Source: Nocardia sp. CC227C (GTDB taxonomy: Bacteria; Actinomycetota; Actinomycetes; Mycobacteriales; Mycobacteriaceae). Taken from it: a stretch of 64,000 nucleotides of DNA. The notes under the pieces were generated by a model, which was given only the letters and a program-made list of their open reading frames with translations, made no database searches and was not told the DNA's origin. A program made the translations under genes and the position numbers. The DNA is taken from positions 558,001 through 622,000 of the forward strand of contig NZ_JASITE010000002.1 of NCBI RefSeq assembly GCF_030767025.1. Direction: 5' to 3'. Position 1 is the stretch's first letter. The number at the start of each line of letters is the position of its first letter. Below, piece by piece: positions 44,603-52,907 of this stretch.

Positions 44603-47146
44603 TCATTTCCCCGACGTGGCGGATGGAGATTCCGACGAGATCTCCGGCATACCCAGCAGGACGGGCACCTTCCGCTCCCCGCTGTCGTCGAAGGAGATGG
44701 TCGGATCGGCCTCGTCCGGGGCGTTGACGAAGGATACGAAGCGCGACAGCTTCTCCTCGTCGTCGAGCACCGCGGCCCACTCGTCGCGGTATCCGGCGAC
44801 GTGGGAGGCCATGGCGGCCTCCAGGTCGTCGGCGATGCCCAGACTGTCCTCGCAGATGACCTGCTGGAGATAGTCGATCCCGCCCTCCAGGGCCTCCTGC
44901 CAGGGCGCGGTGCGCTGCAACCGGTCCGCGGTGCGGATGTAGAACATGAGGTAGCGGTCGATGTACTTGATCAGGGTCTCGTCGTCGAGGTCGCCCGCCA
45001 GCAGCACCGCGTGCTTGGGCGTGAGGCCGCCGTTGCCGCCCACGTAGAGGTTCCAGCCGTTCTCGGTGGCGATGACGCCGACATCCTTGCCGCGCGCCTC
45101 CGCGCACTCGCGGGCACAGCCGGAGACGGCCAGCTTCAGCTTGTGCGGGGAACGCAGGCCGCGGTAGCGCTTCTCCAGCAGCACCGCCATGCCCACCGAA
45201 TCCTGCTGGCCGTAGCGGCACCAGGTGGAGCCCACACAGGACTTCACGGTGCGCAGCGACTTGCCGTAGGCGTGACCGGATTCCATGCCCGCGTCGACCA
45301 GGCGCTTCCAGATCAGCGGCAGCTGCTCCACCCGCGCGCCGAACAGGTCGATGCGCTGACCGCCGGTGACCTTGACGTACAGGCCGAACTCCTTGGCCAC
45401 CTCGCCGATGGTGATGAGCTGCTCGGCGGTCACCTCACCGCCGGGCATGCGCGGCACCACCGAGTAGGTGCCGTTCTTCTGGAGGTTGGCCAGGAAGTGG
45501 TCGTTGGTGTCCTGTAGCGCGGCCTGCTCGCCGTCGAGGATGTGATCGCTCGAGGTGGACGCCAGGATGGAGGCGACGGTCGGCTTGCAGATATCGCAGC
45601 CGGTGCCGGTGCCGTGCTTGGCGATCAGTTCCGAGAACGTGCGGATACCCGTGGACTGCACGATGTGGAACAGTTCCGCGCGCGACTGCGCGAAGTGCTC
45701 GCACAGCGACTTCGACACTTCCACGCCCGACTGCTCCAGCAGCTTCTTGAGCATGGGAACGCAACCGCCGCAGGAGGTTCCGGCATTGGTGCAGCTCTTG
45801 ATGGCGGGCACGTCGCACGCGCCCTCGGCGATCGCGCCGCAGATCGAACCCTTGGAGACGTTGTTGCAGGAACAGATCTGGGCGTCGTCGGGCAGCGCGT
45901 CCGCGCCCAGTTCAGCACCGGCCGGGGAGATCAGCGATGCCGGATCGGCGGGCAGCGGGCTGCCGACCAGCGGGCGCAGCGCCGCGTACGCCGACGCGTC
46001 ACCGACCAGGATGCCGCCGAGCAGGGTCTTGGCGTCGTCGGAGACGACGAGTTTGGCGTAGGTGCCCTTGGCGGCGTCGTGCAGCACCACCGACAGCGCG
46101 CCCTCGGTGGTGCCGAAGGCGTCACCGAAGCTGGCCACGTCCACGCCGAGCAGCTTCAGCTTGGTGGACAGATCCGCGCCCGGGAACTCGCCCGCGCCGC
46201 CGAGCAGGCGGTCGGCCACGATCTCGGCGGTGGTGTAGCCGGGAGCGACCAGGCCGTAGCAGACGCCCTCCACGGCGGCGACCTCGCCGACGGCGTAGAT
46301 GTGCGGGTCGGAGGTGCGCAGCCCCAGGTCGGTGATCACACCGCCGCGCGGGCCGACCTCCAGCCCGGCGTCGCGGGCGATCTGGTCGCGCGGCCGGATA
46401 CCGGCGGAGAACACCACCAGCGAGGCGTCGATGACGGAGTCGTCCGACAGCGTGACCCGCAGGCCCGCACCGTCTTCCGCCGCCGCGATGCCCGCGGTGC
46501 CGACACCGGTGTGCACGTGCAGGCCGAGGTCGGTGACCAGGCGCTCCAGGATCGCGCCGCCGCCCTCGTCCACCTGTACCGGCATCAGCCGGGGGGCGAA
46601 CTCGACCACGTGCGGGGTCATGCCCATGAGCCGCAACGCGTTCGCCGCCTCCAGGCCGAGCAGACCGCCGCCGACCACCACGCCGACCCCGCCCGGACCG
46701 GCGGCCTCGGCCGCGGCGCGGATGCCGTCCAGATCCTCGATGGTGCGGTAGACGAAGCACTCCGGGCGATCGTGGCCCGGCACCGGCGGCACGAAGGCGT
46801 AGGAGCCGGTCGCGAGCACCAGTGCGTCGTAGGCGATCACGTCGCCGGTGGAGGTGACCACCTTGCGGGCCTCGCGGTCGATGCTGTCGGCGCGCACCCC
46901 CAGGCGCAGATCGACCAGCACGTCACCGTCGTAGGTATTGCCGGGCAGGGCGAGATCGCCCGCCTGCCAGCTGCCCACGTAGGAGGACAGACCGACGCGG
47001 TCGTAGGCGGGCAGCGCTTCCTCGCTGAGCACGACGACCTGCCAGGTCCCGGCCTCGTCGCGGGAGCGCAGCGCCTCCACGAAGCGGTGTCCGACCATGC
47101 CGTGGCCGACGACCACCGCGGTCTTGCGTTCGACTGTGTGCGTCAT
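44603..47146 (-). CDS. nirB: Nitrite reductase large subunit
   Basis: The 847-residue NAD(P)H-dependent siroheme enzyme reducing nitrite to ammonium. Order of parts: FAD/NADH module (VVVGHGMVGHRFVEAL, VVVGGGLLGLEAAN), a BFD-type [2Fe-2S] domain (CSCNNVSKG...SCTNAGTSCGGC), ferredoxin-like half domain, and the siroheme/[4Fe-4S] ligands CVGSTWC and SGCARECAEARGKDVG. ATG 47146 starts MTHTVERKTAVVVG; AAGGA is 12 bases upstream. It lies 32 bp after narK. Cytosolic. Confidence 0.96.
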   Translation of the reverse strand: MTHTVERKTAVVVGHGMVGHRFVEALRSRDEAGTWQVVVLSEEALPAYDRVGLSSYVGSWQAGDLALPGNTYDGDVLVDLRLGVRADSIDREARKVVTSTGDVIAYDALVLATGSYAFVPPVPGHDRPECFVYRTIEDLDGIRAAAEAAGPGGVGVVVGGGLLGLEAANALRLMGMTPHVVEFAPRLMPVQVDEGGGAILERLVTDLGLHVHTGVGTAGIAAAEDGAGLRVTLSDDSVIDASLVVFSAGIRPRDQIARDAGLEVGPRGGVITDLGLRTSDPHIYAVGEVAAVEGVCYGLVAPGYTTAEIVADRLLGGAGEFPGADLSTKLKLLGVDVASFGDAFGTTEGALSVVLHDAAKGTYAKLVVSDDAKTLLGGILVGDASAYAALRPLVGSPLPADPASLISPAGAELGADALPDDAQICSCNNVSKGSICGAIAEGACDVPAIKSCTNAGTSCGGCVPMLKKLLEQSGVEVSKSLCEHFAQSRAELFHIVQSTGIRTFSELIAKHGTGTGCDICKPTVASILASTSSDHILDGEQAALQDTNDHFLANLQKNGTYSVVPRMPGGEVTAEQLITIGEVAKEFGLYVKVTGGQRIDLFGARVEQLPLIWKRLVDAGMESGHAYGKSLRTVKSCVGSTWCRYGQQDSVGMAVLLEKRYRGLRSPHKLKLAVSGCARECAEARGKDVGVIATENGWNLYVGGNGGLTPKHAVLLAGDLDDETLIKYIDRYLMFYIRTADRLQRTAPWQEALEGGIDYLQQVICEDSLGIADDLEAAMASHVAGYRDEWAAVLDDEEKLSRFVSFVNAPDEADPTISFDDSGERKVPVLLGMPEISSESPSATSGK

Positions 47147-47178
47147 GACAGTCTGTCCTTTCGGTGGGTGGGTTCCGG

Positions 47179-48642
47179 TCAGGCTCGCGCCGACGTGGAC
47201 GTGGACGAAGTGGTGGCGGAGTCGGATTCGGCCGCCAATACCAGCGCCTCGGCCTCGGCGACCACATCGCGGCCGGGGGTCGGGCGGCGCAGGAATACGG
47301 CCCAGCAGACCGCCGCGCACACCACGTAGAAGACCATGAACGCCCAGAACGCGGTGGTGGCGGAGTCGGTGGCGGCGTACGAGGAGCGCAGCGCCAGGTT
47401 GATGCCGACGCCGCCGAGCGTGCCGATGGCGCCGACGAAGCCGATGAGCGCGCCCGAGGTGTTCTGCGCCCACTGCGTGCGGGACTTCGCGTCACCGGGC
47501 AGGCTGCGCGACTTCGCCTCGAACACCGACGGGATGATCTTGGTGACCGCGCCGTTGGCCAGGCCCGAGATGATGAACAGCGCCACGAAGCCGAAGATCA
47601 TGGCCCCGAGCACGCCGCCGGTCAGGCCGCCCGCGCCGTCGCCGAGGGCGCTCGAGCTCGCCACCACCACGGTGGCCGCGGTCATCGCGCCGAACATGTA
47701 CAGGGTCACCAGGCTGCCGCCGATGCGGTCGGCCCACTTGCCGCCGTAGGGGCGGGCCAGCGAACCCAGCAGCGGACCGATGAAGGCGATGGACGCCGCG
47801 TGCAGCGCGGCCTGCGCCGGGGTGGCCCCGCCCGCCTTGAAGTTGATTTGCAATACCTGCGCGAAGGCGAAGCTGTAGCCGATGAACGAGCCGAAGGTGC
47901 CGATGTAGAGGAAGGCGATGGCCCACGACTGCGGCACCCGCAGCGCCGTGATCATGAAGGACATATCGGCCTTCTGGTTCTTCACGTTGTCCATGTAGAG
48001 CGCCGCACCCAGCGCCGCCACCACGACCGCGATCAGGTACACCACGCAGACCACCGAGGCACTGCCGTAGGCGTTGCCCAGGGTCGCGATGACCGCCAGG
48101 CCGATCAGCTGGATCACCGGCACGCCGATATTGCCGCCGCCCGCGTTCATGCCCAGCGCCCAGCCCTTGAGCCGCTGCGGGTAGAAGACGTTGATATTCG
48201 ACATCGACGACGAGAAGTTGCCGCCGCCCAGGCCCGCGAACGCCGCCACGATCAGGAACGTGGTGTACGAGGTGCCGGGCTGGTTGACGAAGTACAGGGT
48301 CAGCAGCAGCGGCACCAGCAGCGCCAGCGCGCTGAAGATGGTCCAGTTGCGACCGCCGAACTTCGCGGTGGCGACGGTGTACGGAATGCGCATGATGCCG
48401 CCCACCAGCGTGGGGACCGCACCGAGGAAGAACTTGCCGGCGGTGTCGATGCCGAACTGCTCGGTCGGCATGAACAGCACCATGACCGACCAGATCGACC
48501 ACACCGAGAACCCGATGTGCTCGGCGAAGACCGACCAGATCAGATTGCGCTTGGCGATGTCCTTGCCGCCCGCCTCCCAAGCGGCGACGTCCTCGGCATC
48601 CCAGTGCTCGATGTCGTGATTGCGCGTCAACGTGCGGAACAA
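47179..48642 (-). CDS. narK: NarK-family nitrate/nitrite transporter
   Basis: A 487-residue MFS protein for nitrate uptake or nitrate/nitrite exchange. The nitrate signature GLGGGNFSSSMSNI is in helix 5 and a second Gly-rich GGGNIG follows; about twelve hydrophobic segments. The start is TTG 48642, inferred because AGGAGG lies four bases before it and no ATG/GTG follows before conserved sequence; the frame is open to 48723. It leads the operon narK-nirB-nirD-nnaR-cbiX. Its Asp/Glu-rich N-terminal HDIEHWDAEDVAAW resembles that of the second narK. Confidence 0.93.
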   Translation of the reverse strand: MFRTLTRNHDIEHWDAEDVAAWEAGGKDIAKRNLIWSVFAEHIGFSVWSIWSVMVLFMPTEQFGIDTAGKFFLGAVPTLVGGIMRIPYTVATAKFGGRNWTIFSALALLVPLLLTLYFVNQPGTSYTTFLIVAAFAGLGGGNFSSSMSNINVFYPQRLKGWALGMNAGGGNIGVPVIQLIGLAVIATLGNAYGSASVVCVVYLIAVVVAALGAALYMDNVKNQKADMSFMITALRVPQSWAIAFLYIGTFGSFIGYSFAFAQVLQINFKAGGATPAQAALHAASIAFIGPLLGSLARPYGGKWADRIGGSLVTLYMFGAMTAATVVVASSSALGDGAGGLTGGVLGAMIFGFVALFIISGLANGAVTKIIPSVFEAKSRSLPGDAKSRTQWAQNTSGALIGFVGAIGTLGGVGINLALRSSYAATDSATTAFWAFMVFYVVCAAVCWAVFLRRPTPGRDVVAEAEALVLAAESDSATTSSTSTSARA

Positions 48643-48769
48643 GGGGCCTCCTGAAATCTGGATAGGCCCCAAGGTAGGAAACCGGTATTGCGCGAATGCT
48701 GCGCCAAATGACCGGAGAATCAACGGTTGCTCACGATTCTCCGGATTCGGCCGTGAGAACTACCGCTAT

Positions 48770-48806
48770 GTTTCGCCCATGTGACACAACGGTTTCCGCG
48801 TGTCAC
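48770..48806 (-). promoter_or_regulatory. GlnR-like site upstream of narK
   Basis: On the minus strand: GTGAC, 5 bases, GAAAC, 6 bases, GTCAC, 6 bases, GAAAC. Actinobacterial GlnR sites alternate GTnAC and GAAAC at six-base spacing; only the first spacer is one base short. A perfect 8-bp inverted repeat TGTGACAC/GTGTCACA (48780-48807) overlaps it. It lies 128-164 bp before the narK start. Confidence 0.7.
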
Positions 48807-48898
48807 AGAACACGGAAATCCCGAATGGCCGACCGTGAGGTGAGATGGCCGTCACCAGCATCTCCGATACCTCACGAGTCGGCAACTCGAGCGGTGAA

Positions 48899-50161
48899 TC
48901 AATTCCAGCTGTCTTCGAGCATGCGCGGCTTGCAGGCGTGCCACGCACCGGCCAGCATGGCGAACACCGCGACCGACAGCATGGCGAACGGAATCTTCCA
49001 GCCCCCGGTCGCCGAATGCAGCAGGCCGAAGACCACCGGGCCGACACATGCCACGGTGTAGCCGACACCCTGGGTGAACCCCGACAGCGAGGCCGAACCG
49101 GCGGACGTGCGGGTGCGCATATTGATCAGGGTCAGCGCCATCGGGAAGGTCGACGGCCCCAGGCCGAGCAGCAGCACCCACACCAGCGTCGCGGTCATGG
49201 GCGCGATCAGCAGACCGGCGAAACCGACGAAGTAGCACAGCGCGCAGACGACGGCGACCGGGAAGGGATTCGCCACCCGGCCCACCACCAGCGGCGCGCC
49301 CAGCGCCGCCACCAGGCCGATGAGCGCGAAGACGCCCACCATGCTGCCGCCGTAGGCCAGGCTCGCCCCGGCGTCGTGCAGGATCGTCGGCAGCCAGGTG
49401 AACACCGAATAGGTGATCAGCGAGGTCATGCCGAACATGAAGGCCATCCCCCAGGCCACCGGCGAGCGCCACACCTTGCCATCGGGTTGCGCCGTGGTCG
49501 GCAGGGCGGTGACATCGGCCTTGGCGTGACCGCGCCGGTCACGCAGCACTCCCAGCCAGGGCAGCGCGGCGGCGAATCCGAGCAGCGCCCACAGGCCCAG
49601 CGAGATCCGCCAGCCGTGCGCCTCGGCCACCGGGACCGCGACCAGCGCCGGAATCACCGTGCCCAGCTGCACCATGACGATGTAGACCGAGGACAGCAGC
49701 GCCAGCCGATCCGGGAAGTAGCGCTTGACCAGCGGCGGAATCACCACATTGCCGATGCCCATACCGGTCAGCGCCAGCGCGGAGAAGGCCAGCAGCTCCC
49801 AGGTCTGCGGCACCAGCGCGCGGATCGCCGAACCGACGCCGGTCATGAGCATGGCGATGAGCGCGGTGCTCTCCAGGCCGAAGCGGCGCACCAGGACGGG
49901 GGTCAGCAGCCCGGCGACGGCGAACATGGCGGTCGGGATCATGCCGAACACGCCGATGATCGCCGTCGAGTAGCCGATGTCCTCCCCGATCTGGGTGGCC
50001 AGCGGCGTGAAGGCGGTGACGGCGACGCGCAGCGTGAGCGCCGACATGACGATCGCCGCCAGCACGAGCAAGCGCCCCTCGGTGAGGTGGCGCTTGGCGA
50101 TGCGGTCGATTGTCGGTCGGTCTCCGACCACGAGGGTCGTCTCATCCAGGGTCGCAGTCAC
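48899..50161 (-). CDS. MFS transporter of the CynX/NimT type
   Basis: A 420-residue transporter with about twelve hydrophobic segments. LRVAVTAFTPLATQIGEDIG and GMIPTAMFAVAGLLTP, RRFGLE and the GMGIGNVVIPPLVKRYFPDR region match the CynX/NimT (cyanate/2-nitroimidazole) family. The start is placed at GTG 50161; the frame is open to 50224 but would overlap the divergent GntR gene. No clear ribosome-binding site is seen. Substrate could be an anion in keeping with the neighbourhood, but that is a guess. Confidence 0.85.
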   Translation of the reverse strand: MTATLDETTLVVGDRPTIDRIAKRHLTEGRLLVLAAIVMSALTLRVAVTAFTPLATQIGEDIGYSTAIIGVFGMIPTAMFAVAGLLTPVLVRRFGLESTALIAMLMTGVGSAIRALVPQTWELLAFSALALTGMGIGNVVIPPLVKRYFPDRLALLSSVYIVMVQLGTVIPALVAVPVAEAHGWRISLGLWALLGFAAALPWLGVLRDRRGHAKADVTALPTTAQPDGKVWRSPVAWGMAFMFGMTSLITYSVFTWLPTILHDAGASLAYGGSMVGVFALIGLVAALGAPLVVGRVANPFPVAVVCALCYFVGFAGLLIAPMTATLVWVLLLGLGPSTFPMALTLINMRTRTSAGSASLSGFTQGVGYTVACVGPVVFGLLHSATGGWKIPFAMLSVAVFAMLAGAWHACKPRMLEDSWN

Positions 50162-50226
50162 CGAGAAATCATAGGATGACCCGATGATGTGATGCAACGA
50201 ATGTGAGGCACGGTACGCTGTCATGC

Positions 50227-50898
50227 GTGCAACCAGTCCGGCGCACGAGCCTCATCGCCCAGGTGACCGAGCAGCTTCGTGCCGAAATCCGTTCCGGCCG
50301 TTGGCCCGTCGGCTCCCGCATCCCCACAGAACCGGAGCTCACCGAGCTCACCGGAACCGGCCGCAATACCGTGCGCGAGGCCGTCCAGGCGCTCGTGCAC
50401 GCGGGCATGCTGGAGCGCCGCCAAGGCTCCGGGACCTATGTCATCTCCACCTCGAACCTCGGCGCGACGCTGAACCAGTACTTCGCCGACGCCCAGGAAC
50501 GCGACATCCTCGAGCTGCGCCGCGCCCTGGACACCACCGCGGCCGCCCTGGCCGCCAAACGCCGCGACGAGGCCGATATCGCCGACCTGCGGCGGCTGCT
50601 GGAAGAACGGCGACTCTCCTGGGACGACGACAATCCCGTCGCCATCGAGGCCGACCTACAGCTGCACCGCGCCATCGTCGCGGCCAGCCACAATGCCGTA
50701 TACCTGGAGTTCTACGATTCCCTGCTCCCGGTCATCGAAGCCGGAATCCGCTCCCGGACAGCGAAATCCGGCGGCTCCTTCGAGGCCGAACACGTCGAAC
50801 TGGTGGAGGCCGTGATCGCGGGCGATCCCGAACGCGCCGCCGCCGCCGCGGACTGCTTCCTGTCGACCCTGCTCGCGGAGTATCCGGACGTCAGGTAA
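50227..50898 (+). CDS. GntR-family regulator of the FadR subfamily
   Basis: A 223-residue regulator: winged helix at residues about 10-75 (QLRAEIRSGRWPVGSRIPTE then TGRNTVREAVQALVHAG), then a FadR-type helical ligand-binding domain (ERDILELRRALDTTAAALAA, IEADLQLHRAIVAASHN). The start is GTG 50227 (MQPVRRTS), matching the family start; 50203 is the alternative. It is divergent from the CynX-like transporter with a 65-bp spacer, so it probably regulates it. Confidence 0.88.
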   Translation: MQPVRRTSLIAQVTEQLRAEIRSGRWPVGSRIPTEPELTELTGTGRNTVREAVQALVHAGMLERRQGSGTYVISTSNLGATLNQYFADAQERDILELRRALDTTAAALAAKRRDEADIADLRRLLEERRLSWDDDNPVAIEADLQLHRAIVAASHNAVYLEFYDSLLPVIEAGIRSRTAKSGGSFEAEHVELVEAVIAGDPERAAAAADCFLSTLLAEYPDVR

Positions 50899-50950
50899 CC
50901 GACAGGTCACCACCGCGATGTGCGAGAAGTGAGCCGGAATTACTCCGGTT

Positions 50951-50986
50951 GTCACCGAAAGCGACGTCGTTGTAACGGGTGATTCG
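50951..50986 (+). promoter_or_regulatory. GlnR-like site upstream of the second narK
   Basis: GTCAC at 50951-50955, GCGAC at 50961-50965 and GTAAC at 50972-50976 reproduce the AC spacing of the narK site, with 21 bp between the two GTnAC elements in both. The fourth element is degenerate. It lies about 100-136 bp before the start. Confidence 0.5.
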
Positions 50987-51086
50987 TACGGTGGATGCGA
51001 CCGCGAGGAACCGTTCCGGGCCGATTTTCTCACCGGCACCCGGAGTTCCCGATGAGGGCTGGTCACATCTCGAGAGGAATGCGTCC

Positions 51087-52568
51087 ATGACATCCACAGC
51101 CGCGCCCGAAACGCCGGAAACGAACACTTTCCAGTATCAGAAGCGAGGCCGTTGGCTCGATCACTGGGAGCCGGACAACGAGGAATTCTGGGAGAACGGC
51201 GGAAAACGGACCGCCTGGAAGAATTTGACCTTCTCGGTGTTGTCCGAACATCTCGGATTCAACGTCTGGGTGATCTGGACAATCGTCGTCACCAATATGG
51301 GTAACGCGGGCTTCGCATTCATGCAGGGCCTCGGTGACAAGAACCCGCAGGCCGTATCCAACGCCCTGCTGCTCACCTCCGCGCCCGTGCTGATCGGCGC
51401 GGCGCTGCGCGTGCCCTACACCTTCGCGATTCCCAAGTTCGGCGGGCGGGCCTTCACCGCGTTCAGCGCGGGCATGCTGCTGATCCCCACCCTGGGCCTG
51501 GCCTTCTTCATCAACCGGCCCGACACCCCCATGGCGGTCTTCCTGATCCTGGCCGCGCTGGCCGGTTTCGGTGGCGGCAACTTCTCCTCGTCGATGGCGA
51601 ACATCTCCTTCTTCTTCCCCGAAGGCAAGAAGGGCACCGCGCTCGGCATCAACGCCGCGGGCGGCAACCTCGGCGTCGCCGTGACACAGCTCGCGCTGCC
51701 GCTGCTCATCGCCCTCGGCACCACCATCCTGGCCAAGGACCCGGCCGGATACCGCCTCGGACTCACCCTGGCCGCACTGTTCTGGGTGCCGTTCATCGCC
51801 TTGGCCGTGTTCTCCGCGCTGCGCTACATGGACAGCATCACCGCCGCCAAGCCGGACGGGCAGTCCTACAAGCTGGCCATGACCAACAAGCAGACCTGGG
51901 TGATGGCGTTCCTCTACATCGGCACCTTCGGTTCCTTCATCGGCTTCTCGTTCGCCTTCCCCACCCTGATCAAGGCCAACTTCCCCGAACTGAAGGATGT
52001 CGGCCTCCTGGTCGCGCTGGGCAACCTCGCCTTCCTGGGCGCACTGGTCGGCTCGTTCACGCGGCCGTTCGGCGGCTGGCTCTCCGACCGCATCGGTGGC
52101 GGCGCCAAGATCACCCTGTGGGTGTTCGTCAGCATGGCGGTGGGCATCGCCTGCATCATGGCGTCGCTGGAACTGCACAGCTTCCCGCTGTACCTGCTGT
52201 CCTTCCTGGCGCTGTTCGTGCTGACCGGCATCGGCAACGGCTCCACCTACCGGATGATCCCGATGATCTTCAGCGCCGAGACCAAGAAACGCGCCGAGGA
52301 ACTCGGCATGAGCGTCGAGGAGATGACCGCTTCGGCCAAACGACAGGCCGGAGCCGCGATCGGCGTGATCGGCGCGGTGGGCGCGTTCGGCGGCTTCCTG
52401 CTCCAGCAGGCGCTGCGCCTGGCGAATACCAACTTCGGCAGCATGGCGCCCGCCTTCTGGGGTTACGCGGCGGCCTTCCTGGTGATGGCCGGTGTCACCT
52501 GGTGGTACTACCTGCGCACCTCGTTCGCGGTCCAGCAGGCTCCCTCCCTGGCCTACGCGAGCGTGTGA
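51087..52568 (+). CDS. narK: Second NarK-family nitrate/nitrite transporter
   Basis: A 493-residue MFS nitrate/nitrite transporter distinct from the first narK. GFGGGNFSSSMANISFF and the later GINAAGGNLGVAV are the nitrate signatures. The N-terminal RGRWLDHWEPDNEEFWENGGKRTAWKNL is cytosolic, like the other NarK. ATG 51087 follows GAGAGGAA; the frame is open back to 50979. It is monocistronic with hairpins after the stop. Whether it is an antiporter or symporter cannot be told. Confidence 0.93.
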   Translation: MTSTAAPETPETNTFQYQKRGRWLDHWEPDNEEFWENGGKRTAWKNLTFSVLSEHLGFNVWVIWTIVVTNMGNAGFAFMQGLGDKNPQAVSNALLLTSAPVLIGAALRVPYTFAIPKFGGRAFTAFSAGMLLIPTLGLAFFINRPDTPMAVFLILAALAGFGGGNFSSSMANISFFFPEGKKGTALGINAAGGNLGVAVTQLALPLLIALGTTILAKDPAGYRLGLTLAALFWVPFIALAVFSALRYMDSITAAKPDGQSYKLAMTNKQTWVMAFLYIGTFGSFIGFSFAFPTLIKANFPELKDVGLLVALGNLAFLGALVGSFTRPFGGWLSDRIGGGAKITLWVFVSMAVGIACIMASLELHSFPLYLLSFLALFVLTGIGNGSTYRMIPMIFSAETKKRAEELGMSVEEMTASAKRQAGAAIGVIGAVGAFGGFLLQQALRLANTNFGSMAPAFWGYAAAFLVMAGVTWWYYLRTSFAVQQAPSLAYASV

Positions 52569-52583
52569 TCGCCAGCCCCGACG

Positions 52584-52610
52584 TGTGATACGAAGTGCGT
52601 CCGTATCACA
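52584..52610. promoter_or_regulatory. 9-bp-arm palindrome after narK
   Basis: TGTGATACG (52584-52592) and CGTATCACA (52602-52610) form perfect 9-bp arms with a 9-base loop. It begins 16 bases after the stop. It could be part of a terminator or a protein-binding site. Confidence 0.5.
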
Positions 52611-52670
52611 TATCCGGGCGCGGCGGCGGCCGTCGCCTCCCCCTCGTTGGCCGCCCCGCCCCGTGATTCG

Positions 52671-52712
52671 GCAATGCCCGTCCCGTCGAACCCTCGACGG
52701 GGCGGGCGTTGC
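52671..52712. terminator. Long hairpin terminator
   Basis: A 19-bp stem (52671-52689 with 52694-52712) containing only two G-U-type pairs and an ACCC loop. It contains the same CCCGTCGA/TCGACGGGG core as the hairpin at 57779-57803. It separates convergent genes. Confidence 0.85.
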
Positions 52713-52907
52713 GGCGTGACCTCGGCGCTCAGCTCGGCGGAGGCGTTCGAGCGGCCCGCCACCATCAGCGGTCCGACCCTCACCGTGTGCTGCGCGGCGG
52801 CGCTGATCGTCGGTATCGCCACCACCACACGGGCCGGGGCGCTCACGCCGAACACGTGGTGGCGCAAGATAATCGGTGAATGCTGGGACCAGGCGCACGC
52901 CCTGTGG

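Larger units (their letters stand above)
52569..52907. other. Gap between second narK and the TIGR02569 gene
   Basis: This 339-bp gap holds the two hairpins listed separately. From 52716 to about 52907 a plus-strand frame (GTG start, ..TLTVCCAAALIVGIATTT..) shows about 93 percent GC at third positions, but the antisense frame in the same phase has the same property and the plus frame has no stop before the next gene. I leave it unassigned. Confidence 0.35.

Noticed and set aside
48780-48807. CRP-type site
   Set aside because: The TGTGA and TCACA half-sites are 18 bases apart rather than 6; a GlnR-like site fits better.
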